From Pohlia nutans (lineage: Eukaryota; Streptophyta; Bryopsida; Bryales; Mniaceae): DNA of 64,000 bases. How positions within the stretch are numbered: the first letter of the stretch is position 1; every line of letters starts with the position of its first letter. Under the pieces are notes generated by a model that was not told the DNA's origin, did no database searches, and was given only the letters and a program-made list of their open reading frames with translations. Shown piece by piece: positions 10,940-19,197 of the stretch. The stretch is taken from contig CM040097.1 in the NCBI GenBank assembly GCA_022496805.1, positions 23,302,072 to 23,366,071 of the forward strand, read 5' to 3'. The translations under genes and the position numbers were made by a program.

Positions 10940-12560
10940 TCATCCTACTTCAACACTCCCACTTTGCGAATAGCCAAAGCCTTGGAGCCCAAATGCCACC
11001 ACTAGTCTTTGATGTCGATCTCTCGCAAGAGCCTTTGTCAGCACGTCCGCCACCATGTGCTCCGTTGGACAATACTTCAACTCTATCACCTTCATCTCTA
11101 ACTTCTCTCGAATGAAGTGATATTGCACATGAATGTGCTTTGTACGTGAGTGATGCGTTGAATTCTTCGCCAATGACATACTCCCTTGGTTGTCACACAT
11201 AATCGTTGTAGCCTCCTCTTGAGTGCATCTCACATCCGCCATTAGTTGCCTCAACCAAATGGCCTCCTTCGTACCGTGGCTCGTCGCCATGTACTCCGCC
11301 TCAACCGTTGACGTGGCCGTGGTTTGTTGGCGCTTGCTATTCCATGAAACGGCCCCCGATCCAACTTTGAACATGTACCTCGTGGTGGATCTACGATCAT
11401 TGGTATCACCCGCATAATCCGCATCACAATACCCACTCAACACAATGTTGTCACCTCCAAGACACAACCTCACATCACTTGTGCCTTTCAAGTACCGCAT
11501 GATCCTCTTGACCGCAACCCAATGACTTGAACCCGGTCTTGCCATGTGTTGACTCACAACGCTGATTGGATACGCAAGGTCCGGCCTTGTCGCAATCATA
11601 GCATACATCAATGACCCTACAGCTTGCTTGTATGGCTTATCCACCATAGATTGAGCCTCTAATGCATACTCCTCATCGGTGAGTTTCACGAGTTTGGAAT
11701 TCATATCCAATGGAGTGCCAACCGGTTTGCAATCCTCCATGCCAAAGCGTTTGAGCACATCCATAACATACTTGCTTTGATTCATTGTTATGGTGCGTGT
11801 TGCTCTATCTCGCACAAACTCAACTCCTAGACAAAAGTGCAACTCACCGAGATCACTCATCTCGTACTCGTTCTCAAGCATTGCCTTCAATGCCTTCAAT
11901 GAGCTCATACCACTTGCAAGGATGATCAAATCATCCACATATATGATCACGATGACCACATGTTGCCCCTTTTGCATGAAATACAAGCTGTGATCAGCGA
12001 TGCTCCTTGTGAACCCGATATGAACAAGAAATGTGTCAATCTTTTGATACCATGCGCGTGGAGATTGCTTCAACCCATACAATGACTTGTTCAACTTGCA
12101 AACAAGGTTCTCATTACCTCGTTGCACAAATCCCTCGGGTTGCACCATGTAGATGTCCTCGTCCAACTCGCCGTTCAAGAACGCCGTCTTCACATCCATT
12201 TGATGCATTTCCAAGTCCATGGCAGCCCCGATGGCCAAAATGCATCGAATAGTGGTGAATTTCGCCACCGGTGCAAAGGTCTCATGAAAATCAACACCTT
12301 CGATTTGTGAAAAGCCCTTTGCCACCAATCTTGCCTTATAACGAACCACATCACCCGTTGCATCTCTCTTTGCACGAAATACCCACTTACAACCGATAGC
12401 GTTGCGATTCTTGGGGAGGGGAGTCAATTCCCAAGTGCCATTGTCCATCAACGATTTGTACTCCTCTTGCATGGCTTGCTCCCACTTGTTTGCATCATCA
12501 CAACTCAACGCTTCACGAATCGTCAAAGGAGCATCTAAAAGTGCAACGTTTGCATGCTCC
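10940..12560 (-). pseudogene. gag-pol 3' half (RT and RNase H), truncated
   Basis: Reverse-strand open frame from the linker upstream of RT (ANVALLDAPLTIREAL) to the normal TGA at 10940-10942. It contains full RT motifs (QMDVKTAFLNGEL, SLYGLKQSPRAWY, YVDD) and RNase H (DADYAGD, EAEY, CDNQG). Gag, protease and integrase are missing because the sequence is cut at 12560, where the plus-strand LTR of E3 begins. It has private changes such as TRYMFK for TGYMFK and KNSTHH for KNPTHH. No start codon belongs to it, so it is a fragment. Confidence 0.92.
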
Positions 12561-12878
12561 TGTTGAAGTAGGATGATTGCGTGGGCTGAAGTTGCTCATA
12601 GCCATGCGCATTAGCTAGAGTAGATGATGCGAATGAGCTAGACTTGCAACTAGAGAAGTGGTACTAGTTAGAAGTAATGAGAATTGGGTCTCCCAAGTGA
12701 TATGGGCTGATCCTAGTGTACTAGGAGTGGAGTATGGGCTGATGTCCCATATGGTTTGCCAAGGGGACTCCCTTGGGTGTGCTACTTAAGAGGGGCAGCC
12801 CATGAGTAAAGATCATCTCTTTCCTATGCATTCCAAGTGTTTGTGTGAGGCTTTGGCATTCTAATCTAACCTTCAATA
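12561..12878 (+). repeat. LTR, 5' of E3
   Basis: 318 bp, complete. The left neighbour is truncated reverse pol (...GCTCC) joined directly to TGTTGAAG. It contains the four-hairpin block described separately. Confidence 0.93.
12684..12776 (+). promoter_or_regulatory. Four consecutive short inverted repeats in the LTR
   Basis: Within 93 bp the LTR has TTGGG-tct-CCCAA (12684-12696), CCTAGT-gt-ACTAGG (12712-12725), ATGGG-ctgatgt-CCCAT (12734-12750) and CCAAGGG-gact-CCCTTGG (12759-12776), followed by CTACTTAAG. All stems are perfect. They recur in the other young LTRs. The function is unknown; binding sites in U3 or RNA hairpins in R are both possible. Confidence 0.55.
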
Positions 12879-12892
12879 GGTTATGGGCCCAC
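12879..12892 (+). other. Primer-binding site, internal tRNA-iMet type
   Basis: GGTTATGGGCCCAC directly follows the LTR. It is complementary to the anticodon stem-loop of plant-type initiator tRNA-Met (GTGGGCCCATAACC, CAU anticodon inside), not to the tRNA 3' end. This is the arrangement known for Drosophila copia, which primes from a tRNA 5'-half. The tRNA sequence is from memory. The same 14 bases follow the 5' LTR of E4 to E11. Confidence 0.75.
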
Positions 12893-13210
12893 TCATGTGT
12901 TTTGCGTGAGTCAAAGATTAGATTGCTCATTGTGTGGAGGTCGTGCGTTGGAGCGCTGATTTTGGAGTATTGGAGCGCTGATTTGGAACTTTGGAGGGCT
13001 GAATTCGAGCTTTGGTGGGCTGATTTCGACATTGGGAGGTATTACAATCTTCCTACCTTTGATCTACGTGTTGGAGGGCTGAATTCGCACTTTGGAGCTA
13101 TCATTTGTTGATTTGGAGCTTTTGGAGCACTTTGGAGCACTTTTGGAGTTTATACACGTCTACAAGGGCTGAATTGGAGCTTTGGAGCTTATTGGTGCTT
13201 GTTGGAGTAT

Positions 13211-13265
13211 ATTGGAGCTCATTGGAGCTTATTGGAGCTTATTGGAGCTTATTGGAGCTTATTGG
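13211..13265 (+). repeat. 10-bp tandem repeat ATTGGAGCTT in leader
   Basis: Five units of ATTGGAGCT(T/C) followed by ATTGG. The equivalent array differs among copies in number and sequence (E6 and E10 have degenerate units), which accounts for much of the leader length variation. Confidence 0.85.
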
Positions 13266-13849
13266 CTCAATTTGTGCTCAATTTGTGCACTTGTGTTGTT
13301 ACAAGGCACTTTTATGCTTTGAGGCTCTTGGGTGAGTCTACAATCTGATTTTGGTATTGCAATTCTTGCACAAGGGTTTGGAATGTGAGTTATGCCCTTG
13401 GAGTGCTCAAAATTAGAGTTTGGGTTAGTGAATGCACAACGGGGCTGATTTGATGAATTTCAATGCAATTAGGACTTGAAGGGGCTGAATTTGCATTGAT
13501 TTAGAGTCCTTGGAAGGCACAAGGGTGTCCATAGGGTGCATTACGTGTTGTGAAGCACAAGGGTGCTGATTTGAGTGGATTTGAGCCAACGAGTGCGCAA
13601 TTCTCCAAGTTAGGGTGTTGTGGTATGATCTTGTGCAAATTCACTAAGAACCATCACGATTGAGTGTTGTGAGGTTGATGTGTAGCACAAAGGTGCTGAT
13701 TTAGTGTTTGGAATTAGTTTGGAGGCATTAGAAGCACATACGTGTGCAATTTGCTTCACAAATCACAAAATTGTCAAAAATCATAAAAACAATTTTTCTT
13801 AGCTTTCTAGGGGCTGAATTTGGTGAGCGTACGTCCTTCAATCAAGGAT

Positions 13850-16800
13850 ATGGCTACATTTGAGGGTGAAGGTGCTAAGGTTGTAGACAAGTTCGATGGC
13901 GTCAACTTCCACTTGTGGAAATTCAAGATGGAAATGGTCATGGCCGAAAAAGAATTGTGGGAGATAGTTGAGGGTAGTGAGGAACCGCCTTCGTCCGACG
14001 CCGAGGCTAGGGTACGAACTGCGTACACTCGGCGAGAGAAAAAGGCCTTTGCGATTTTGGCTCTTAATCTTTCTGATTCCCAGCTTTCTCATATTCGGTC
14101 GTGCAAGACTCCCGCCGAGGCATGGGCCAAGCTTTGCAATATTCATGAGGCAAAGAGCTTGGTCAATATCTTGTTTTTGAGGCGCAAGTTTTTCACCATC
14201 AAGATGGAAGAAAACGACGACATGTTGGCGCACATCAACAAAGTCAAGGCTCTTGCGGATCAGCTCAACGGCGCAGACGTCAACATTACCGACGGTGATA
14301 TCGTTATGACGCTCCTCGAGAGTTTGCCGCCGTCGTACGAGTATCTTATCGTTGCTATGGAGAGTAGGCCCATTAGCGAGCTCACTCTTGATTATGTGAC
14401 ATCACGGTTGTTGCATGAACTCTCGCGGCGCAAAGAGAACGAGACTCGTGGCGATAGCGCGGCGCTTATGGCCAAGCAATCCAAGAGCGGTGCCAGTGGG
14501 AGCTCTACAGACAAGGTATGCTACTATTGCGGTAAGAAGGGCCACTTGGCAAAATTTTGCTACAAACGCAAGAGAGAGGAAAGTGCCAACAATACAAAGG
14601 TCAACGATGCAGGGGATGAGTACGCATTTATGACTAGCGTCTCTTCTTGTAGTGATGACGGGGACGAGTATGCAATGATGGCAAGTGACGTGTCATGCAA
14701 TGGTAGTGTGATCGATTGGATTGTTGATTCGGGAGCCTCGAGTCACATGGCGCCCATTAGGACTTGTTTCCAATCATATCACGTCATATCTCCAAAGAAT
14801 GTCATTTTGGGTGATGATACGGTTCTTCAAGCCGTGGGTAAAGGATCCATCGTCGTAGACACCGAGGTGAAGGGTCGTGTGAAGACAATTACCATCCATG
14901 ATGTCCTCCACGTTCCCAAGTTGAAGGCAAATCTTTTATCGGTGCGACATTTGGTGATGAAGCATTTGCGAGTGGAATTTAGCGACCAAGGGTGTTTTGT
15001 GTTGTCTCCAAGTCGTGAGGAGGTGGCCATTATACACGAAGTCAACGGCTTGTACCAAATCAAGTTTTCCAAGATGCACGCGGCGGAATCGGCAACGTTG
15101 GTGCAATCGAGTTCAAACGAAGACAAGTTGGCGTTGTGGCATCGTCGTCTCGGGCATTTGAATATCAAGAGTGTGAAAGCACTGCGTGGAATGGTAAGTG
15201 GCATGGATCTTGCACAATCACACGTCGCACCTAGTTCATTCACATGTGAGGGTTGTATTGAAGGCAAACAACAACGCTCACCGTTTCCAGTTGATGGGGC
15301 AACTCGTGCAACCAAGGTTCTTGAGATTGTGCATTCCGACGTGTGTGGTCCAATGAAGACCACGTCTATGGGGGGTTGCAAGTATTTTGTGACGTTCATT
15401 GATGATTTTTCGAGGAAGATATGGTTGTATCCGATCAAAGCAAAGAGCGAGTGTTTTGAGAAGTTCAAAGAGTTCAAGGCGTTGGTTGAGAAGCAATCCG
15501 AGCACAAGATCAAGGTGTTTCGATCGGATAATGGCGGCGAGTTCATGTCCAACCAATTTGGAGAGTTATTGAAGAAAGAAGGCATTGCTAGACAAACCAC
15601 AACGCCATATACACCACAACAAAACGGAGTTGCAGAGCGTGCAAATCGAACAATTGTGGAAATGGCAAGGAGTATGTTGCATGCACAAAATTTGAGTTTG
15701 GACCTTTGGGCGGAAGCGGTGGTGACTGCGGTGTACACACGCAACCGATGCCCGACGAGTGCGGTTCAAAACATGACACCAGAGCAAGCGTGGAGTGGGA
15801 GGCCACCCCGCGTGGAGCACATGCGCACATTTGGATGCATCGCATTTGCAAAGGTACCCGATTCTCAAAGAACCAAACTTGAGGCCAAGGCAACAAAATG
15901 TGTGTTTCTTGGATATTGTGAAGGTACCAAGGCGTACAGGCTCATGTCGCTCGAGACCAAGAAGATCATTCGAGCTCGTGATGTGACATTTTGCGAGAAT
16001 TCCAAGGTTGAAGACAATTTGGACGATGGTCCAAGTGGGAGAAGTGGCGATAAACCAGCGATTGTGGACCAATCTTCCAAATCTCCCGTTATTGATATTG
16101 TTGATGAAGACGAAGATGACGAAGATGGTGGTGATGAGGAACATATTGAGGAGCCACCTTTGAAGACGAAGAATGGCGAGAAAAAGGCACAAGCAACGGC
16201 GGTTGAAGACAATGCATCCTCGAGCGATCGTCGTTATCCAGAGAGAAATCGTAGACCACTTGGCGAGTGGTGGAAGAATCATATTCTCCCTCAAGGTGAG
16301 GAGGAGCATGCAAACGTTGCACTTTTAGATGCTCCATTGACGATTCGTGAAGCGTTGAGTTGTGATGATGCAAACAAGTGGGAGCAAGCCATGCAAGAGG
16401 AGTACAAATCGTTGATGGACAATGGCACTTGGGAATTGACTCCCCTCCCCAAGAATCGCAACGCTATCGGTTGTAAGTGGGTATTTCGTGCAAAGAGAGA
16501 TGCAACGGGTGATGTGGTTCGTTATAAGGCAAGATTGGTGGCAAAGGGCTTTTCACAAATCGAAGGTGTTGATTTTCATGAGACCTTTGCACCGGTGGCG
16601 AAATTCACCACTATTCGATGCATTTTGGCCATCGGGGCTGCCATGGATTTGGAAATGCATCAAATGGATGTGAAGACGGCGTTCTTGAACGGCGAGTTGG
16701 ACGAGGACATCTACATGGTACAACCCGAAGGATTTGTGCAACGAGGTAATGAGAACCTTGTTTGCAAGTTGAACAAGTCATTGTATGGGTTGAAGCAATC

Positions 16801-17923
16801 TCCACGCGCATGGTATCAAAAGATTGACACGTTTCTTGTTCATATCGGGTTCACAAGGAGCATCGCTGATCACAGCTTGTATTTCATGCAAAAGGGGCAA
16901 CATGTGGTCATCGTGATCATATATGTGGATGATTTGATCATCCTTGCAAGTGGTATGAGCTCTTTGAAGGCATTGAAGGCAATGCTTGAGAACGAGTACG
17001 AGATGAGTGATCTCGGTGAGTTGCACTTTTGTTTAGGAGTTGAGTTTGTGCGAGATAGAGCAACACGCACCATAACAATGAATCAAAGCAAGTATGTTAT
17101 GGATGTTCTCAAACGCTTTGGCATGGAGGATTGCAAACCGGTTGGCACTCCATTGGATGTGAATTCCAAACTCGTGAAACTCACCGATGAGGAGTATGCA
17201 TTAGAGGCTCAATCTATGGTGGATGTGCCATACAAGCAAGCTGTAGGGTCATTGATGTATGCTATGATTGCAACAAGGCCGGACCTTGCGTATCCAATCA
17301 GCGTTGTGAGTCAACACATGGCAAGACCGGGTTCAAGTCATTGGGTTGCGATCAAGAGGATCATGCGGTACTTGAAAGGCACAAGTGATGTGAGGTTGTG
17401 TCTTGGAGGTGACAACATTGTGTTGAGTGGGTATTGTGATGCGGATTATGCGGGTGATACCAATGATCGTAGATCCACCACGGGGTACATGTTCAAAGTT
17501 GGATCGGGGGCCGTTTCATGGAATAGCAAGCGCCAACAAACCACGGCCACGTCAACGGTTGGGGCGGAGTACATGGCGACGAGCCACGGTACGAAGGAGG
17601 CCATTTGGTTGAGGCAACTAATGGCGGATGTGAGATGCACTCAAGAGGAGGCTACAACAATCATGTGTGACAACCAAGGGAGTATGTCATTGGCGAAGAA
17701 TCCAACGCATCACTCACGTACAAAGCACATTGATGTGCAATATCACTTCATTCGAGAGAAGTTAGAGATGAAGGTGATAGAGTTGAAGTATTGTCCAACG
17801 GAGCACATGGTGGCGGACGTGCTCACAAAGGCTCTTGCGAGAGATCGACATCAAAGACTAGTGGTGGCATTTGGGCTCCAAGGCTTTGGCTATTCGCAAA
17901 GTGGGAGTGTTGAAGTAGGATGA
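13850..17923 (+). CDS. E3: gag-pol polyprotein, intact
   Basis: 4074 bp, 1357 aa, from ATG 13850 (MATFEGEG) to TGA 17921-17923. The frame is open ten codons upstream, but this is the first ATG and is conserved in all copies. Domains: gag capsid-like region 1-200, zinc knuckle 224-237, aspartic protease DSGA at 293-296, HHCC zinc finger H431/H436/C466/C469, integrase triad D497, D560, E596 (exact 35-residue spacing), acidic linker about 700-820, RT with D940 and YVDD 1025-1028, RNase H D1197, E1240 and D1274. One oddity is Gly1238 in place of the first Glu of EAEY. The second Glu, the likely catalytic one, is kept. The change is shared with E4. The protein should form virus-like particles and copy and integrate its own RNA. 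Confidence 0.95.
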   Translation: MATFEGEGAKVVDKFDGVNFHLWKFKMEMVMAEKELWEIVEGSEEPPSSDAEARVRTAYTRREKKAFAILALNLSDSQLSHIRSCKTPAEAWAKLCNIHEAKSLVNILFLRRKFFTIKMEENDDMLAHINKVKALADQLNGADVNITDGDIVMTLLESLPPSYEYLIVAMESRPISELTLDYVTSRLLHELSRRKENETRGDSAALMAKQSKSGASGSSTDKVCYYCGKKGHLAKFCYKRKREESANNTKVNDAGDEYAFMTSVSSCSDDGDEYAMMASDVSCNGSVIDWIVDSGASSHMAPIRTCFQSYHVISPKNVILGDDTVLQAVGKGSIVVDTEVKGRVKTITIHDVLHVPKLKANLLSVRHLVMKHLRVEFSDQGCFVLSPSREEVAIIHEVNGLYQIKFSKMHAAESATLVQSSSNEDKLALWHRRLGHLNIKSVKALRGMVSGMDLAQSHVAPSSFTCEGCIEGKQQRSPFPVDGATRATKVLEIVHSDVCGPMKTTSMGGCKYFVTFIDDFSRKIWLYPIKAKSECFEKFKEFKALVEKQSEHKIKVFRSDNGGEFMSNQFGELLKKEGIARQTTTPYTPQQNGVAERANRTIVEMARSMLHAQNLSLDLWAEAVVTAVYTRNRCPTSAVQNMTPEQAWSGRPPRVEHMRTFGCIAFAKVPDSQRTKLEAKATKCVFLGYCEGTKAYRLMSLETKKIIRARDVTFCENSKVEDNLDDGPSGRSGDKPAIVDQSSKSPVIDIVDEDEDDEDGGDEEHIEEPPLKTKNGEKKAQATAVEDNASSSDRRYPERNRRPLGEWWKNHILPQGEEEHANVALLDAPLTIREALSCDDANKWEQAMQEEYKSLMDNGTWELTPLPKNRNAIGCKWVFRAKRDATGDVVRYKARLVAKGFSQIEGVDFHETFAPVAKFTTIRCILAIGAAMDLEMHQMDVKTAFLNGELDEDIYMVQPEGFVQRGNENLVCKLNKSLYGLKQSPRAWYQKIDTFLVHIGFTRSIADHSLYFMQKGQHVVIVIIYVDDLIILASGMSSLKALKAMLENEYEMSDLGELHFCLGVEFVRDRATRTITMNQSKYVMDVLKRFGMEDCKPVGTPLDVNSKLVKLTDEEYALEAQSMVDVPYKQAVGSLMYAMIATRPDLAYPISVVSQHMARPGSSHWVAIKRIMRYLKGTSDVRLCLGGDNIVLSGYCDADYAGDTNDRRSTTGYMFKVGSGAVSWNSKRQQTTATSTVGAEYMATSHGTKEAIWLRQLMADVRCTQEEATTIMCDNQGSMSLAKNPTHHSRTKHIDVQYHFIREKLEMKVIELKYCPTEHMVADVLTKALARDRHQRLVVAFGLQGFGYSQSGSVEVG
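17898..17907 (+). other. Polypurine tract of E3
   Basis: AAAGTGGGAG immediately precedes the 3' LTR and probably primes plus-strand DNA. It lies inside the coding frame (codons for the SGS near the C-terminus). One T interrupts the purine run. The same tract precedes every complete 3' LTR here. Confidence 0.7.
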
Positions 17924-18225
17924 TTGCGTGGGCTGAAGTTGCTCATAGCCATGCGCATTAGCTAGAGTAGATGATGCGAATGAGCTAGACTAGCAACTAG
18001 AGAAGTGGTACTAGTTAGAGATAATGAGAATTGGGTCTCCCAAGTGATATGGGCTGATCCTAGTGTACTAGGAGTGGAGTATGGGCTGATGTCCCATATG
18101 GTTTGCCAAGGGGACTCCCTTGGGTGTACTACTTAAGAGGGGCAGCCCATGAGTAAAGATCATCTCTTTCCTATGCATTCCAAGTGTTTGTGTGAGGCTT
18201 TGGCATTCTAATCTAACCTTCAATA
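17908..18225 (+). repeat. LTR shared by E3 and E4
   Basis: 318 bp, with the variants GAGATAATG and GTACTAC. It appears identical to the LTR at 23256, as expected if one was copied from the other by unequal exchange. Confidence 0.93.
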
Positions 18226-19197
18226 GGTTATGGGCCCACTCATGTGTTTTGCGTGAGTCAAAGATTAGATTGCTCATTGTGTGGAGGTCGTGCTTTGGAG
18301 CGCTGATTTTGGAGTATTGGAGCGCTCATTTGGAACTTTGGAGGGCTGAATTCGAGCTTTGGTGGGCTGATTTCGACATTGGGAGGTATTACAATCTTCC
18401 TACCTTTGATCTACGTGTTGGAGGGCTGAATTCGCACTTTGGAGCTATCATTTCTTGATTTGGAGCTTTTGGAGAACTTTGGAGCACTTTTGGAGTTTAT
18501 ACACGTCTACAAGGGCTGAATTGGAGCTTTGGAGCTTATTGGTGCTTGTTGGAGTATATTGGAGCTGATTGGAGCTTATTGGAGCTTATTGGAGCTTATT
18601 GGAGCTTATTGGCTCAATTTGTGCTCAATTTGTGCACTTGTGTTGTTGCAAGGCACTTTTATGCTTTGAGGCTCTTGGATTGAGTCTACAATCTGATTTT
18701 GGTATTGCAATTCTTGCACAAGGGTTTGGAATGTGAGTTATGCCCTTGGAGTGCTCAAAATTAGAGTTTGGGTTAGTGAATGCACAACGGGGCTGATTTG
18801 ATGAATTTCAATGCAATTAGGACTTGAAGGGGCTGAATTTGCATTGATTTAGAGTCCTTGGAAGGCACAAGGGTGTCCATAGGGTGCGTTACGTGTTGTG
18901 AAGCACAAGGGTGCTGATTTGAGTGGATTTGAGCCAACGAGTGCGCAATTCTCCTAGTTAGGGTGTTGTGGTATGATCTTGTGCAAATTCACTAAGAACC
19001 ATCACGATTGAGTGTTGTGAGGTTGATGTGTAGCACAAAGGTGCTGATTTAGTGTTTGGAATTAGTTTGGAGGCATTAGAAGCACGTACGTGTGCAATTT
19101 GTTTCACAAATCACAAAATTGTCAAAAATCATAAAAACAATTTTTCTTAGCTTTCTAGGGGCTGAATTTTGTGAGCGTACGTCCTTCAATCAAGGAT
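18226..19197 (+). other. E4 untranslated leader with PBS
   Basis: PBS at 18226-18239, then the standard leader with GCTGA motifs and the 10-bp repeat. It shares variants with the E5 leader (GTGCTTTGG, GAGAACTTTGG, GGTGCGTTACG, TTTGTTTCAC) and not with the E3 leader. Confidence 0.85.

Larger units (their letters stand above)
8644..10955 (-). repeat. 1146-bp tandem repeat of LTR plus pol 3' end
   Basis: The unit is 20 bp of LTR terminus (8644, 9790 and 10936), 808 bp of the RT tail and RNase H coding sequence, and a full 318-bp LTR. The 20-bp block recurs at exact 1146-bp spacing. Two full units (8644-9789 and 9790-10935) are followed by a third start that continues into a longer pol piece. 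Both pol-LTR junctions are at CATCCA|TATTGAAGG. Identical junctions imply one founding deletion followed by tandem duplication. Confidence 0.9.
12879..13849 (+). other. E3 untranslated leader
   Basis: 971 bp between LTR and ATG. It holds the PBS, about eleven copies of a GCTGATTT/GCTGAATT core (usually preceded by G-rich bases), a 10-bp repeat array at 13211-13265 and several short upstream ATGs. Small open frames in it (for example 13105-13335) have no recognisable content and vary among copies, so they are not called as genes. Confidence 0.8.
12561..18225 (+). mobile_element. E3: complete copia-type LTR retrotransposon
   Basis: LTR 12561-12878, PBS 12879-12892, leader to 13849, intact gag-pol 13850-17923, purine tract 17898-17907 and LTR 17908-18225, 5665 bp in all. 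It is the first unit of the head-to-tail array E3-E4-E5, in which each internal LTR is shared by two elements. The two LTRs of E3 differ at several sites (for example GAAGTAATG against GAGATAATG, GTGCTAC against GTACTAC), so they are not a fresh pair. No target duplication flanks E3. Confidence 0.93.

Noticed and set aside
12879..12900. Standard plant PBS complementary to the tRNA-iMet 3' end (TGGTATCAGAGC)
   Set aside because: Not found after any LTR here; GGTTATGGGCCCAC occupies the position.
13105..13335. Small leader ORFs with Trp/Leu/Glu-rich repeats
   Set aside because: They arise from the 10-bp ATTGGAGCTT repeats and differ or break between copies.
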